DNA from: Sciscionella sediminilitoris | Lineage (GTDB): Bacteria; Actinomycetota; Actinomycetes; Mycobacteriales; Pseudonocardiaceae | Length of the DNA stretch: 56,755 nucleotides | Assembly: GCF_000737195.2 (NCBI RefSeq) | Contig: NZ_JALM01000055.1 | Coordinates: 1 to 56,755 of the forward strand | Direction: 5' to 3' | Part shown: in pieces, positions 40,801 through 49,605 of the stretch | How the letters are laid out: each line of letters starts with the position of its first letter | Numbering within the stretch: the stretch's first letter is position 1 | The notes under the pieces: model-generated | Told to the model about the DNA's origin: nothing | The model's database searches: none | What the model saw: only the letters and a program-made list of their open reading frames with translations | Program-made: the position numbers and the translations under genes

Positions 40801-41595
40801 GAGCCACATCACCGAGGCCTGCTCCGCGCGCAGATACCGGTGCAGCGCGACGCTGGAGAGCACCGTCTCCAGGCTCGGTACCAACAGCTTCGCCCCGTTG
40901 AGCAGTGCACCGAACAGTTCCCATACGGCGAGGTCGAAGGTCAGGTTCACCGTCCCGCACACCACATCCGCGGATTCGATGGCCGCCGGGCTCGATACGC
41001 ACACGAGCCTGGTGATGCCCCGATGCGGTACGAGCACCCCTTTCGGTTTTCCCGTCGAGCCCGAGGTGTACAACACATAGGCCGGGTCCTGGGCGCGCAC
41101 CCCGGCCGGTTCCGGCGGCCGCCGATCCCCCGGCGCGGTGTCGACGTGCAGCACATCGACCTTGTCCGGCAACAGATCGCGGAACCGATCATCGGTGACC
41201 ACACAGGAAACCTCCGCATCGGCCAGGATCTCCGCCAACCGGGTGCGCGGGAAATTCGTGTCCAGCGGCAGGAAAGCGGCACCCGCCCGCAGGGCACCGA
41301 GAATCGCCACATAGCCGGAAACCGAACGTTCCAGGGCAACCCCCACGACATCCCCGGCGGCCACACCCCGCGCCGCGAGCGCCCCGGCCAATCGCTCGAC
41401 CCGTTGCCACAACCGCGCATAGCTGACCGGCGCACCCGTTTCCGGGGCCAGCGCGATCGCATCCGGGCTCCGGTGCGCCTGCCGCTCCAGCAATTCCGTC
41501 ACCAGCGCATCGCGCGGATACTCCACCCGAGTACGGTTCCATTCACCGATACGCCGCAACAGCTCGGTTTTCCGCTGCCGTACCGTCGTCGTCAT
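37855..41595 (-). CDS. Single-module NRPS: adenylation-thiolation-terminal reductase with C-terminal helical extension, no condensation domain
   Basis: 1246 residues. The adenylation domain (about 35-515) has YVLYTSGSTGKPKGV (A3), DGYGPTEN (A5), YRTGDMARW (A7), LKLSGFRVELREIE (A8) and TPSGKIDR (A10). The specificity residues read approximately D-L-W-W-L-A-G-V-L-K, which I cannot assign to an amino acid with confidence. Thiolation Ser is S567 in FRLGGGSLQ. The reductase (about 645-1018) has LTGATGFQGVFL for NADPH and Y812/K816 (YPESK). Residues 1021-1246 (nucleotides 37858-38535) are a mostly helical tail with no recognised motif. No condensation domain precedes adenylation. The start is ATG 41595 (AAGGGG upstream), not 41622. 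Product release is predicted to be reductive, as aldehyde or alcohol. Confidence 0.92.
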   Translation of the reverse strand: MTTTVRQRKTELLRRIGEWNRTRVEYPRDALVTELLERQAHRSPDAIALAPETGAPVSYARLWQRVERLAGALAARGVAAGDVVGVALERSVSGYVAILGALRAGAAFLPLDTNFPRTRLAEILADAEVSCVVTDDRFRDLLPDKVDVLHVDTAPGDRRPPEPAGVRAQDPAYVLYTSGSTGKPKGVLVPHRGITRLVCVSSPAAIESADVVCGTVNLTFDLAVWELFGALLNGAKLLVPSLETVLSSVALHRYLRAEQASVMWLGAALLHQHVAQDPAMFGSLRCLVAGGDALNPGAVRAILRNGAPGMLVDGYGPTENSVLCTAHVVTELEADAESVPIGRPLPNSTAYVLGDDGEPADIGAEGELWVGGDGVALGYLNRPELTGERFVPDPFAEREGAMLYRTGDMARWRADGVLEFLGRRDRQLKLSGFRVELREIELVLAAHPDVAEAVVTVESGERLRGWVVAGEGTDSAGLPVTLRGYLRDRLPVFMVPREITVVAEMPTTPSGKIDRERLTEQGDPETAGLGEEPSDPLERAVAAVWREVLGVREVGRTDDFFRLGGGSLQAAQVAAAIGNRLGIPAERGSSLIKALIGNPSLEQFSAQLTNTREQDGSTGAVDFPRESELPAGLRFDAPLPEDPCRPDRVLLTGATGFQGVFLLDRLVAAGVSTVYCLIRAEDEEHALRRLAGRMRRYRLDFDRVREHVVPVVGDMAEPELGLTVARFAELAESVEVIVHSGSLINFAYPYSMLRRTNVEGMRTLLRFATEGRRKPLHYLSSITTIVGFGTADVRYVREDAELEHAERISLGYPESKWVAERMAAAAGERGLPVAIYRPYEITGTRDTGVWNTDTLMCAWFRTIAETGLAPDVELPLDFVPVDYTAEAIVHILGTQRPDGRVYNLTNPRDARLSLLVERLRAMGYPVRTVPYTEWVRRVTELTGAQPQHPMTPFMPMFNEGANDTSITVKEMYFAETFPEFSRTNTELATRDAGIELPAVDAGLIDLYLRDFLESGFLTPPAGATEPEADPPVEQDRTHRIERSLQPAIADHVRANPAYRAVLEDRFDQGCIARFIASERRAQPVELETFAALAERCPRNGENPFHATHAAIAAATRPLDAAARAVSGASDAGGSAFTEFLGWLGAETGIGAAAAALRADLLLWCAVCGKLATRLRQTAAAPAEVLDYLGGYAEIPAELIRSCTTVIRAALEDGEDPEGMAEAIRRTETALGTYWDAVVSGRRPGNP

Positions 41596-41696
41596 CGTGC
41601 ACCCCTTCTCTTCGGAGTACACAGACGCTAAAGATCCGCAAAACCCTGCGCAATCAACGGTTCCGTGGCGCGGAACGTGGAATCTTCCTGCGTGGT

Positions 41697-41720
41697 AATC
41701 GATCGGCTAGCCGATCGATT
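41697..41720. terminator. Perfect 24-bp palindrome at the end of the VC0807-like gene
   Basis: AATCGATCGGCT (41697-41708) and AGCCGATCGATT (41709-41720) are perfectly self-complementary. As RNA, a 10-bp stem closed by CTAG could form. It contains the TAG of the minus-strand gene at 41707-41709, so it may serve as its terminator. It could also be a binding site for a dimeric protein. Confidence 0.55.
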
Positions 41721-42393
41721 CCGTCCGGGACGGCGACTCGAGACCGGCACGCCGGCCGTAGGCCTTGCTGAGGTAGACGACGAGACAGAGCAGCCCGACG
41801 AGCAGGAGCATGCTGAGCAGCGGAACGAGATCGATCGGCAAGGTGTAAGCCATGATCACCCGTGCGGCCGCGTCGAGCAGGAAAGCGATACCCCAAGCGG
41901 TGGTGATCAATCGCATGGCCTTGCGGAACAGCGGGCTCTCGGTCCAGTTCCGGCGCCACTGCTCGGCATCCCCGGGTGGCATCAGCTTGATGGTCGCGGC
42001 GTAGAGCAACGGCTGGCGCCTGAGCAAGGTGGACAGCGTCCAGAGCCCCAGCAGCGCGGTGATGTAGCTTTCCCTGGCCAGGATCAGCCGTGGGTCAGCG
42101 GTCAGAAGTCCGATGACTGTGGCTACCCCGATGATGCTCAAGGTGAACAGGGTGAGCATCTCGAGCCGCCGCCGTCGCACGGCCGTGTAGAGCAACCGGA
42201 TCGCGGGCAGGGCACCGCTGAGTATGAGCGCCAGCCACTGGTTCACCCCCGCCAGTCGCATCCCGTAGAACAAACCGAGCGGGACGGCAACGTCGAGCAG
42301 GATCATGGCGAGCACGCGGGTGCGCGCCTGCGCGCGTTCCCGGCCGGTCGGCCGATCGGATCGGTCCGGCCGCTCATCTCCCGCTTCGACCAT
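41707..42393 (-). CDS. VC0807 family integral membrane protein
   Basis: 228 residues with about six membrane helices. Family features: ILLDVAVPLGLFYGMRLAGVNQWLALILSGALPA, LYTAVRRRRLEMLTLFTLS, ADPRLILARESYITALLGLW and a C-terminal helix pair. Function unknown. ATG at 42393 has GGAGG upstream (nine bases). Not in an operon; 127 bp from the hydrolase stop, on the same strand. Confidence 0.88.
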   Translation of the reverse strand: MVEAGDERPDRSDRPTGRERAQARTRVLAMILLDVAVPLGLFYGMRLAGVNQWLALILSGALPAIRLLYTAVRRRRLEMLTLFTLSIIGVATVIGLLTADPRLILARESYITALLGLWTLSTLLRRQPLLYAATIKLMPPGDAEQWRRNWTESPLFRKAMRLITTAWGIAFLLDAAARVIMAYTLPIDLVPLLSMLLLVGLLCLVVYLSKAYGRRAGLESPSRTESIG

Positions 42394-42520
42394 CCCCGGC
42401 GGCCTCCGTTCACCCGACGATGCCGGGAGCCTAATGGGAAACGGCATCGTACGGGCGGAGTTCAGCGAAGTCACCGAACGCCCGAACACAGCGTGTCCGT
42501 GTCTTCACTCCGGGCGGAAC

Positions 42521-43348
42521 TCAGGCATGCAGGGCGATGAACGACAACAGGAATTCCGCGGTACGCGGTGGATCCTCGAGGATGGGCGAATGGCCGAGGC
42601 CGGGCAACAGTTCGACACGCGCGCCGGGCACGGCACGGTAATCGGCCGCGGAAGCGGGACGCCACCTCCGATCCTGCTCGCCGAAGAGCACCAGCAGCGG
42701 CTTGCCGAGCGGGGCGAGACGATCCGGGAGTGGGCGCTGCCGCAGGTACTCGTTTCCGGCCCGCATCGTCGCGGTGAAGGAATGCAGGGTCATCGCGCGT
42801 ACATCCGCGATGAGTTGCCGCGGGATCCGGAAACCCGCGCGACTGAAGGCCGGGCGCATGAGCCGCCGGATCTGCTCATCGCTGAGCTCCGGCCACTGCT
42901 CGGGATCGAAGGCGAAGTCCTGGGCGATGAAGGCATCCAGGCTGGGACCGGTGTCGATCAGCGCGAGGGCGCCCACCAGTTCCGGACGTTGCTCGGAAAG
43001 GGCCGTGGCGACCAGGCCGCCACTGGAGTGCGCGAGGAGGACAGCGCGCGGAACGCCGAGCCGATCGAGCACCTGACCGACCCGGCGGCCCTGCTCGGCG
43101 GTCTGGTAGACGTCCCCTGCCGGTTTGCCGGACCTGCCGTGACCGAGCAGATCGATCCGGATCACGCGATGGGAGGCGGCCAGTATCGCGGCCATCGGGT
43201 CCCACGAGCGAAGGGACGCGCCGGATCCGTGCAACAGCACGACCGCGGGACCGTCCGCCGCGCCGTCCACCACGACGTGGATGACCCCATCGTCGAGCCG
43301 GACGAACCGGCCGCCGGTGTTCGCGTCATCGAGAATGTCCCGGGTCAT
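42521..43348 (-). CDS. Alpha/beta hydrolase
   Basis: 275 residues. Oxyanion motif LLHGSGAS, nucleophile elbow LLAHSSGGLVA (AHSSGG, with Ala in place of the usual Gly), acid in VLFGEQDRRW and His in LPGLGHSPILEDP. Similar to haloalkane dehalogenase/epoxide-hydrolase-like esterases. ATG 43348 has GGGAGA upstream. It follows the TetR gene at 13 bp on the same strand, so the two are an operon; the divergent carboxylesterase at 44088 completes an ester-hydrolysing locus. Confidence 0.88.
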   Translation of the reverse strand: MTRDILDDANTGGRFVRLDDGVIHVVVDGAADGPAVVLLHGSGASLRSWDPMAAILAASHRVIRIDLLGHGRSGKPAGDVYQTAEQGRRVGQVLDRLGVPRAVLLAHSSGGLVATALSEQRPELVGALALIDTGPSLDAFIAQDFAFDPEQWPELSDEQIRRLMRPAFSRAGFRIPRQLIADVRAMTLHSFTATMRAGNEYLRQRPLPDRLAPLGKPLLVLFGEQDRRWRPASAADYRAVPGARVELLPGLGHSPILEDPPRTAEFLLSFIALHA

Positions 43349-43361
43349 CGCAGCGTCTCCC

Positions 43362-43997
43362 TCAGTTGCCGGCCGCACCGGGCAGCAGGGCGTCGACGAC
43401 CCTGGCGCAGCGGTCGAGATCGGGGGCTTCGCCGGTGATGAGCCCGAGATAGGTGTACGACTCCAGCACGCGGACCAGCACGTAGGGCAGATCCTCCGCC
43501 GGGATCGGTGAGCGCAGCCGGTCCGCAGCGGCCTCCTCGTGGACGATCTCGGCGACCGAGCGGATCAGCCGGGCCTCGAAATCGGAGGCTTTGGTGGTCA
43601 GCAACCGCAGGGCGAGCTCCCCTTCGCGTTCGATGAAGCGCTGCATTCCCTCGTTGCTGTTGACGGCGCGCACGAGGTCGTTCAGCACGGCCGCCGCCGG
43701 GGACTGCCCGGGAACCGCGGACGGCCCCGGATGGCAATGGGTTTTCCGCAGATCCGTGATGGTGGGTTCGATCAGTGACCAGAGAAGCTCGGTGAGCAGC
43801 TCATCGCGGGAGCCGACCCAGCGATACAGGGTAGCCCGGTCCACGCCGAGTTCGCGGGCCAGGCCCTGCATGTCCACGCGGTCACCGGCGAGGAAGGTTC
43901 GGCGGGCCAGGCGGAAGGCATCCAGGGCGGTCGGACGCACGGTGCCGTCGAGCTGGCGCCGCAGCGGTGTCTCGGCGCGACGAGCCTGTCCTGCCAT
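43362..43997 (-). CDS. TetR family regulator (QsdR-like)
   Basis: 211 residues. An N-terminal region RPTALDAFRLARRTFLAGDRVDMQGLARELGVDRATLYRWVGSRD gives the HTH with the LYRWVGSR turn used by QsdR-type regulators. The C-terminal domain has EGELALRLLTTKAS. The start ATG 43997 is backed by GAGAGGA; the upstream frame to 44060 is rejected. It is divergent from the carboxylesterase and probably represses it and the hydrolase downstream. Confidence 0.9.
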   Translation of the reverse strand: MAGQARRAETPLRRQLDGTVRPTALDAFRLARRTFLAGDRVDMQGLARELGVDRATLYRWVGSRDELLTELLWSLIEPTITDLRKTHCHPGPSAVPGQSPAAAVLNDLVRAVNSNEGMQRFIEREGELALRLLTTKASDFEARLIRSVAEIVHEEAAADRLRSPIPAEDLPYVLVRVLESYTYLGLITGEAPDLDRCARVVDALLPGAAGN

Positions 43998-44087
43998 CTG
44001 CTCATCCTCTCCACGGTCGTCTTGACACACAGGGCCGAGCGACATCAGTATGCTACACATCAGCGAAACGTTGCAATGGAGCTACGG

Positions 44088-45590
44088 ATGAGTTCAATGG
44101 TGCACGACTCGGTGCTGCGGGTCCGAAACGGGATCATTCGTGGCACGGCCGAGTCCGGCGTCCACGCGTTTCGCGGGATCCCTTACGCGGCACCGCCGTT
44201 CGGCACGAACCGGATGCGGCCGCCGCGGCAGGTCCCCGCCTGGGAGGGTGAGCGGGACGCGCGGGAGTACGGGCCGACGGCGCCGAAGGGGGACTATCCG
44301 CCGCAGTTCGCCCCGCTGTTCCCGGAAGTGACGGTCGCGGGAGAGGACTGCCTGAACCTGAACGTGTGGACCCCGGACCCCGGAGCGAACGGGCTGCCAG
44401 TACTCGTGTGGCTGCACGGCGGATCGTTCACGAACGGGTCCTCCTCGGTCGGTGAGTACGAGGGCAGCGCATTCGCCAGGGACGGCGTGGTGTGCGTGAC
44501 CGTCAACTACCGGCTCGGCGCCGAGGGATTCCTGTTCCTCGGCGATGACACCGCCAATCTCGGCCTGCTCGATCAACTGGCGGCACTGCGCTGGGTGCAG
44601 GACAACATCGCGGTATTCGGGGGTGATCCGGCGCGCGTCACTCTCGCGGGCGAGTCGGCCGGAGCGATGAGCGTGGCAACGCTGCTGTCCATGCCGCAGG
44701 CCGAGGGCCTGTTCACGCGGGCCATCGCGCAGAGCGGGGCCACCGCGCACACGCTCACCGGAACGGAGGCCCGCACCGTGGGCGGTTACCTCGCCGATGC
44801 GCTCGGTGTCGCACCGGACCGGGAGGCGATCAAAGCCGTCCCGACAGCCGAGCTCGTGCGGGCCGCATCCGGGCTCGTGGCCGAGGCCCAGACGGCTCCC
44901 GACCCCGCCAGATGGGGCCGGATCGCGCTGAACCTGCTCCCGTTCGCGCCCGCGCTCGACGGCTCGGTACTGCGCACCATGCCGATCGAGGCGATCACGG
45001 CGGGCCAGGGCGCCGAGGTTCCGCTGCTGATCGGGTCGAACCGGGACGAGGCACGGCTTTTCCTGGTGCCGTCCAAGGCCATCACCGCCATCGACGAGCA
45101 GGCATTGGAGACGATGGCGGGTGCCTACGGCCTCACCGGGGACGAACTGGCCGTCTACCGGTCCGGGCGCCCCGGGGACAGCGCGGGCGACATTCTGGCC
45201 GCCGTGATCACCGACTGGTACTACCGCATACCGGCGATCCGGGTGAGCGAGGCACGGATCGCCGCGGGGGCGGCCGAGACCTGGATGTACCGCTTCGACC
45301 GTCCCGAGCCGGTGACCAATCACGGACTCGGCGCTTGCCACGGTGCCGAAATCCCCTTCGTGTTCGACACCATCGCCCGTCCCGAGCTGCGCCCGCGACT
45401 CGGCGAGGCGCCATCGCAGGCCGTCGCGGACCGGACCCACCGGGCCTGGGTCGAGTTCGTCACGCACGGGGATCCGGGCTGGGCACCCTATGACACCGCC
45501 AGCCGCACCACCGGTCTGCTCACCGAGGAACTTGTCCCCGTCGAGGACCCGGCGGCCGCGGAAAGGGCGCTGTGGGAAGGCATCCGCTGA
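44088..45590 (+). CDS. Carboxylesterase, type B (PF00135)
   Basis: 500 residues, slightly longer than the bacterial average. Signatures: FRGIPYAAPP, EDCLNLNVWTPD, VLVWLHGGSFTNGSSS (oxyanion hole), FGGDPARVTLAGESAGAMSV (nucleophile Ser), the acid in SNRDEARLF and HGAEIPFVF (His). ATG 44088 has GGAG six bases upstream. No signal peptide is obvious. Controlled by the divergent TetR. Confidence 0.93.
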   Translation: MSSMVHDSVLRVRNGIIRGTAESGVHAFRGIPYAAPPFGTNRMRPPRQVPAWEGERDAREYGPTAPKGDYPPQFAPLFPEVTVAGEDCLNLNVWTPDPGANGLPVLVWLHGGSFTNGSSSVGEYEGSAFARDGVVCVTVNYRLGAEGFLFLGDDTANLGLLDQLAALRWVQDNIAVFGGDPARVTLAGESAGAMSVATLLSMPQAEGLFTRAIAQSGATAHTLTGTEARTVGGYLADALGVAPDREAIKAVPTAELVRAASGLVAEAQTAPDPARWGRIALNLLPFAPALDGSVLRTMPIEAITAGQGAEVPLLIGSNRDEARLFLVPSKAITAIDEQALETMAGAYGLTGDELAVYRSGRPGDSAGDILAAVITDWYYRIPAIRVSEARIAAGAAETWMYRFDRPEPVTNHGLGACHGAEIPFVFDTIARPELRPRLGEAPSQAVADRTHRAWVEFVTHGDPGWAPYDTASRTTGLLTEELVPVEDPAAAERALWEGIR

Positions 45591-45642
45591 CCCGGCTGGT
45601 GTGCGGCGGAACCCGTCGGGTGATCCCCGCGTTGACCGCACT

Positions 45643-46119
45643 GTGACTGGCGAAACGGAGTACGCTGCCAGGCCGCGCTGGGGATATCCGGCCGCCCTGT
45701 GGTGCCTGCTTTTCGCGGCACTGCACCTGTTCTGGGCGCTGGGCGGCGCACTCGGTCTCGCTTCCTCAGCGGGTGCCGAACTCGCGAGCAGGCGCCCGGC
45801 CTGGTTCGTGCTCGGCGGCTTGTGGGGTGTGGCCGCGGTGTTGCTGATCGGAGCCTGGTTCTGCGCCGGTATGGTCCGGTGGCGGCTGTCGGGCATTCCC
45901 CAGCGCTTCGTGGCGGTACTGGGCTGGCTCGGTGGCGCCGTCTTGCTGGCACGTGGTGTTCTGGTGGAACTACTGCTGGCGACCGACGCCGCCGGGCTCT
46001 CCACCGAGGTGGGCGCCGAGCAGACCCGGTGGAGTCTGGTCCTGTGGAATCCGTGGTTCATGCTCGGCGGTGTCCTGGTCCTGCTCGCGGCCCACGGACT
46101 TCACCGCGGCCGGGGCTGA
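45643..46119 (+). CDS. DUF3995-type small membrane protein
   Basis: 158 residues with four membrane helices: [67 protein letters not shown] and a last helix near the C-terminus ([16 protein letters not shown]). The HLFWALGG in TM1 and the fold match DUF3995. Start is uncertain: GTG 45643 gives the normal N-terminus, GTG 45601 adds 14 residues. Its end overlaps the convergent dioxygenase gene by 19 bp. Confidence 0.8.
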   Translation: MTGETEYAARPRWGYPAALWCLLFAALHLFWALGGALGLASSAGAELASRRPAWFVLGGLWGVAAVLLIGAWFCAGMVRWRLSGIPQRFVAVLGWLGGAVLLARGVLVELLLATDAAGLSTEVGAEQTRWSLVLWNPWFMLGGVLVLLAAHGLHRGRG

Positions 46120-47093
46120 TCGGGAATGCTCGCGTAGTGCGAGGCGTCGCCCTGCAGCACCGAACTGCGCCGTCCGGCCACGCTCACCGGGACATCCCCG
46201 GCAAGCGTGATCCGGTGCAGCCGCCGCGGCTGATCGTCGTAGTCGGCGATCGCGTAGTGCTGGGTGGCGCGGTTGTCCCAGATCGCGACATCCCCGCGCT
46301 GCCACTGCCACCGCGTGGTGTTCTCCAGCTGGGTCACCCTGCGCTGCAACAGCTCGAACAGTTCGGCGGATTCGGTACTCGTGAGCCCGGTGAACCGGCG
46401 CAGGAAATGCCCGAGCAGCAGGGCGCGCTCGCCGGTCTCCGGGTGCACCCGGACGGCGGGATGCTCGGTCTCGTACACCTGCGCGACGAATTCCTCACGA
46501 TGCGCGCGTTCCTTCACATCCACGCCGCCGCCGTGCCCGATGGCGGCCGCGTAGTCGTAGACATTGCTGTGCACCGCCCACAGTTCGTCCACCAGCGCCC
46601 GCAACGGCCCGGGCAGATTCTCGTACGCGGCAACGGTGTTGGCCCAGGTGGTGCTGCCGCCGTAGGACGGGAGCTCGATCGCGCGCAGGATACTGATCGC
46701 GGGCACCCGGTCCACGAAGGTCACATCGGTGTGCCAGCTGTTCGCTTTCGAATAGTCCGCGTCGATCGGGAGAATATTGGCGTTCTCGGCATTGCGCACG
46801 GTCGGATGCGCCAGTGTCGGCGTACCGAGCAGCCGGGCGAAGGCCAGCTGCCCGTGCTCGTCGAGATGCCCTTGCTCGCGGAAGAAGATCACCTTGTGCC
46901 GCAACAGGGCCGCCCGGATCTCGGCGACCGTCTCCGCGTCCAGATCACCCCCGAGCCGTACCCCGTCGATGCGCGCGCCGATCCGCGCACCGAGCTGGAC
47001 CACTTCCGCTCCCGTGCTGTTCCGCACTCCCGCTCGAATCGTCATGCGCGAAGGATGCGCCCACGCCAGGGCAGTGGACACCCGTTCCTTCAT
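46101..47093 (-). CDS. TauD/TfdA-family Fe(II)/2-oxoglutarate dioxygenase, Rv3406-like (sulfate-ester dioxygenase type)
   Basis: 330 residues. Iron ligands are H121 and D123 in SWHTDVTF and the distal H279 in [10 protein letters not shown]; Arg in PRRLHR binds 2-oxoglutarate. The segments [54 protein letters not shown] and [17 protein letters not shown] match mycobacterial Rv3406, which cleaves alkyl sulfate esters. The prediction is release of sulfite/sulfate from organic sulfur sources. The ATG 47093 has AAGGA eight bases upstream; ATG 47045 is also possible. It is the last gene of the MFS-DapA run. Confidence 0.9.
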   Translation of the reverse strand: MKERVSTALAWAHPSRMTIRAGVRNSTGAEVVQLGARIGARIDGVRLGGDLDAETVAEIRAALLRHKVIFFREQGHLDEHGQLAFARLLGTPTLAHPTVRNAENANILPIDADYSKANSWHTDVTFVDRVPAISILRAIELPSYGGSTTWANTVAAYENLPGPLRALVDELWAVHSNVYDYAAAIGHGGGVDVKERAHREEFVAQVYETEHPAVRVHPETGERALLLGHFLRRFTGLTSTESAELFELLQRRVTQLENTTRWQWQRGDVAIWDNRATQHYAIADYDDQPRRLHRITLAGDVPVSVAGRRSSVLQGDASHYASIPDQPRPR

Positions 47094-47129
47094 CGTGGCC
47101 GTCCTTGACGCGGACTCCGAACGGCTCGG

Positions 47130-48059
47130 TCACCGATCGAGCAGGCCCGCCCGCTGCAGATGCGCGCGCACGAAAGCACGTTCGGTCTCGTTGAGCGGAA
47201 TCTGCGGGGGCGCCGTGGTCGGATGGGCGAGGATGCCGCGCAGTTCGAGCGCCGCCTTGAAGGCACCGAGCGCCGAGGAACCGCGCCCCATCCGCTCGGC
47301 CGCGCCCGCGTTGACGATGTCGAACAGCCGCACGAGGCGTTCCTGTTCCCGGGCCGCCTCGGCGTACCGCCCGGCAACGGCGTGTTCGTAGAGCCGCACA
47401 TAACCGTGCGGATCCACGTTGCCGAGCCCGGGAACCAGTCCGGCCGCGCCGATGCCCAGCGCGTAGTCGGCGGTCAGTTCGGAACCGGTGAACACCGCGA
47501 ACTCGGTGAGTTCCCTTGCCCGCAGTTCGAGCAGCAGCCCGCGCAGCGCCCCGTCCTCGCCGCTGGAATCCTTGAGCCCGGCGAGCACCCCGTCCGCGGC
47601 GAGCCGGGTCACCAGGCCCGCGGACAGCTTGCTGTGCACCGAAACGGGCAGATCATAGGCATAGACGGGCAATCCGGCCCGCTCGGCGATAGTGCGGAAA
47701 TGCCGCTCGATCTCGTGCTCGTCGGTACGCGCGTAGAACGGGGCGGTGGCCACGATCGCGTCGGCGCCCGCCTCGCGTGCGGCGCGGGCGTGTTCGAGCA
47801 CCCGCAGCGGGCTCATATCGATGGCCCCCGCCAGCACCGGAACTCGCCCGGCCACCTGGGCGACGACCAGATCGAGCACCTCGCGCCGATGCTCGTCGGG
47901 CAGATAAGCCACCTCGCTGGTGGAGCCGAGCACGAACAGCCCGTGCACCCCGGCATCGAGCAGATGCGTGACGAGGGCGGCAAGGGATTCCTTGTCCACC
48001 AGCCATTCCGGGGTCAGCGGGGTGCACACGGGCGGGATGACACCGTGCAGACGGGTCAC
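47130..48059 (-). CDS. DapA/NanA family aldolase or lyase (N-acetylneuraminate lyase/dihydrodipicolinate synthase superfamily)
   Basis: 309 residues, TIM barrel. Schiff-base Lys K163 in [10 protein letters not shown], Tyr Y135 in YAYDLPV and GSTSEV at the substrate carboxylate are present. It differs from true DapA because the region is in a catabolic operon; likely substrates are 2-keto-3-deoxy sugar acids or sialate-like compounds. GTG 48059 forms a GTGA overlap with the MFS stop. Confidence 0.88.
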   Translation of the reverse strand: MTRLHGVIPPVCTPLTPEWLVDKESLAALVTHLLDAGVHGLFVLGSTSEVAYLPDEHRREVLDLVVAQVAGRVPVLAGAIDMSPLRVLEHARAAREAGADAIVATAPFYARTDEHEIERHFRTIAERAGLPVYAYDLPVSVHSKLSAGLVTRLAADGVLAGLKDSSGEDGALRGLLLELRARELTEFAVFTGSELTADYALGIGAAGLVPGLGNVDPHGYVRLYEHAVAGRYAEAAREQERLVRLFDIVNAGAAERMGRGSSALGAFKAALELRGILAHPTTAPPQIPLNETERAFVRAHLQRAGLLDR

Positions 48060-49498
48060 AGTGGAGCTCCTTCTCGTTGGGGTTTCCGATAGTTCCGGCC
48101 ATCCAGTGCGTCCGCCGACCAGGCCGCTGCCGGGCGGAGCAGGCGCTGCAGCCGGTTCGGCGCGTCGATCCCGATGAGCACCAGCACGATCAGGGTCAGC
48201 CCGAAGGACAGCACCGCGAGCGCGGTACCGAGGGAGAGCTGACCGCCGAGGCTCGCGCCCAGTGCCGGGGCGACCGCGCCGCCGAGCGCTCCCACGTTGT
48301 AGGTGAACCCGAGGCCTGCGGCGCGCTGACCGGTCTCGAAGTAGCCGCCGATCCATTTCGGCAGCAGCCCGGAAATGCCCTGGCCGAACACCTGCTGCAC
48401 GAACAGCAGGGCGCCGAGCAACAGCAGGCTGTGCCCACCGACCGCGAACACCGGGAAGATCACCAGCTGGGAGAGCAACAGACTGCCCGCATAGGCCCGG
48501 CGGGTGCCGAACCGGTCCCCGATGAACCCGGCCACCCAGCAGCCGACCGCAGCCCCGAACCCGGCGAAGAAAACCACGTTCGCCGTCTCGGCAGGGCTGT
48601 AGCCCAGATCGGTCTTGAGGTAGGTGGGCAACAGCGACTGGATCGGCCAGGAGTAGAGGAAGGCGGCGAACACGATCACCATCACCGCGATCGTCGCGGG
48701 CCAGCGCGGTCCGGAGAACTGCACCAGATAAGCGAGGAACACCACCGCGGTCAGCACGCCGAGCACCGCGATGAGCGGAACACTGGACACCGCCTGGGTG
48801 AAGATGAGCACCAGGCACACCAGCGCGAGCACCGCGCCGAGCAGATTGAGCGGCGCGCGCTTCCCGGTGAACAGCACCCCGATCATGGTCGGCGTGCTGG
48901 CCCCGCGCGACCAGTCCGGTGACTCGGGAAGGCTGCGGCGCAACCAGATCGCGAGCGCGATCGGGGCGAGCCCGATGAAGAACAGCGCGCGCCAGCCGAA
49001 CGCGGGCACCACGAGCGCGTAGACCTGGGCGGCGATGATCGTGCCGAAGGAATAGCCGGAGATCAGGAACCCGCTCGCCTTGTTGCGCAACCGCTGCGGC
49101 CAGGACTCGATCACATAGGTCGAACTGGCCCCGTACTCCCCGGCCATACCGAGCCCGATCACCAGCCGCGCGGCGAACAGCACCCCGTAGCTCGGCGCGA
49201 GCCCGCAGGCCAGGGTGCCGAGCGAGAACAGCACGATGCTGACCACCATCGCGGTCCGCCTGCCGAACCGGTCGCCGAGCGCACCGAGGGCCATCCCGCC
49301 GATCCAGCGGGAGATGAACGCGGCCGAGACCAGGCTCGCCGCCTCCACCGTGGTCAGCCCGAAACTGTGGCTGACCTCGGTCAGCACCAGGGTGATCAGC
49401 ACGAAGTCGAAACCGTCGAGCAGATAGCCGAGCCAGGCGGCGACGAACGCCTTCCACTGCCCGCGGTCGATCTGGCGGTACCACCCTCGTTCGCGCAC
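48056..49498 (-). CDS. MFS transporter, organic-acid/sialate:H+ symporter type
   Basis: 480 residues with twelve membrane helices. Motif [18 protein letters not shown] after TM2, [14 protein letters not shown] at the second half, and a cytoplasmic loop near 205. The opening [25 protein letters not shown] follows the SHS/AAHS subfamily that imports aromatic or sialic acids. GGAGG upstream. First gene of the operon, divergent from the GntR at 49606. Confidence 0.9.
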   Translation of the reverse strand: MRERGWYRQIDRGQWKAFVAAWLGYLLDGFDFVLITLVLTEVSHSFGLTTVEAASLVSAAFISRWIGGMALGALGDRFGRRTAMVVSIVLFSLGTLACGLAPSYGVLFAARLVIGLGMAGEYGASSTYVIESWPQRLRNKASGFLISGYSFGTIIAAQVYALVVPAFGWRALFFIGLAPIALAIWLRRSLPESPDWSRGASTPTMIGVLFTGKRAPLNLLGAVLALVCLVLIFTQAVSSVPLIAVLGVLTAVVFLAYLVQFSGPRWPATIAVMVIVFAAFLYSWPIQSLLPTYLKTDLGYSPAETANVVFFAGFGAAVGCWVAGFIGDRFGTRRAYAGSLLLSQLVIFPVFAVGGHSLLLLGALLFVQQVFGQGISGLLPKWIGGYFETGQRAAGLGFTYNVGALGGAVAPALGASLGGQLSLGTALAVLSFGLTLIVLVLIGIDAPNRLQRLLRPAAAWSADALDGRNYRKPQREGAPL

Positions 49499-49537
49499 GG
49501 CACCTCCACGCCTCGCTGCGGTTCACTTCCGGAGATG

Positions 49538-49554
49538 TTGGACGTTGGACGTCC
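49538..49554. promoter_or_regulatory. Candidate GntR operator
   Basis: TTGGACG repeats at 49538-49544 and 49545-49551, the second half forming GGACGTCC (49547-49554). It lies between the MFS operon and the divergent GntR gene. FadR-type sites often carry TTGGACGTCC-like symmetry. Confidence 0.45.
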
Positions 49555-49605
49555 TATGTTCTGGGTACGATAGGTCCGGCCGCGCACTTTGTAAAGGAGC
49601 CGTTC

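Noticed and set aside
39379-41631. 750-codon open frame on the plus strand
   Set aside because: It is antisense to the adenylation domain of the NRPS; its composition (Arg, His, Gly, Pro rich) is that of a high-GC shadow frame and contains no motif.
44022-44054. TTGACA and TATGCT before the carboxylesterase
   Set aside because: The 21-bp spacing is too long for a standard promoter; not reported as one.
44094-46061. 655-codon minus-strand frame opposite the carboxylesterase
   Set aside because: Antisense to a gene with all catalytic motifs (GESAGA); amino-acid composition is a shadow.
46101-47093. Assignment of the TauD-type dioxygenase to the isonitrile-forming ScoE group of the FAAL/NRPS pathway
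   Set aside because: The gene is 4.5 kb from the cluster and matches Rv3406-type sulfate-ester dioxygenases in several segments, so it is not the isonitrile synthase.
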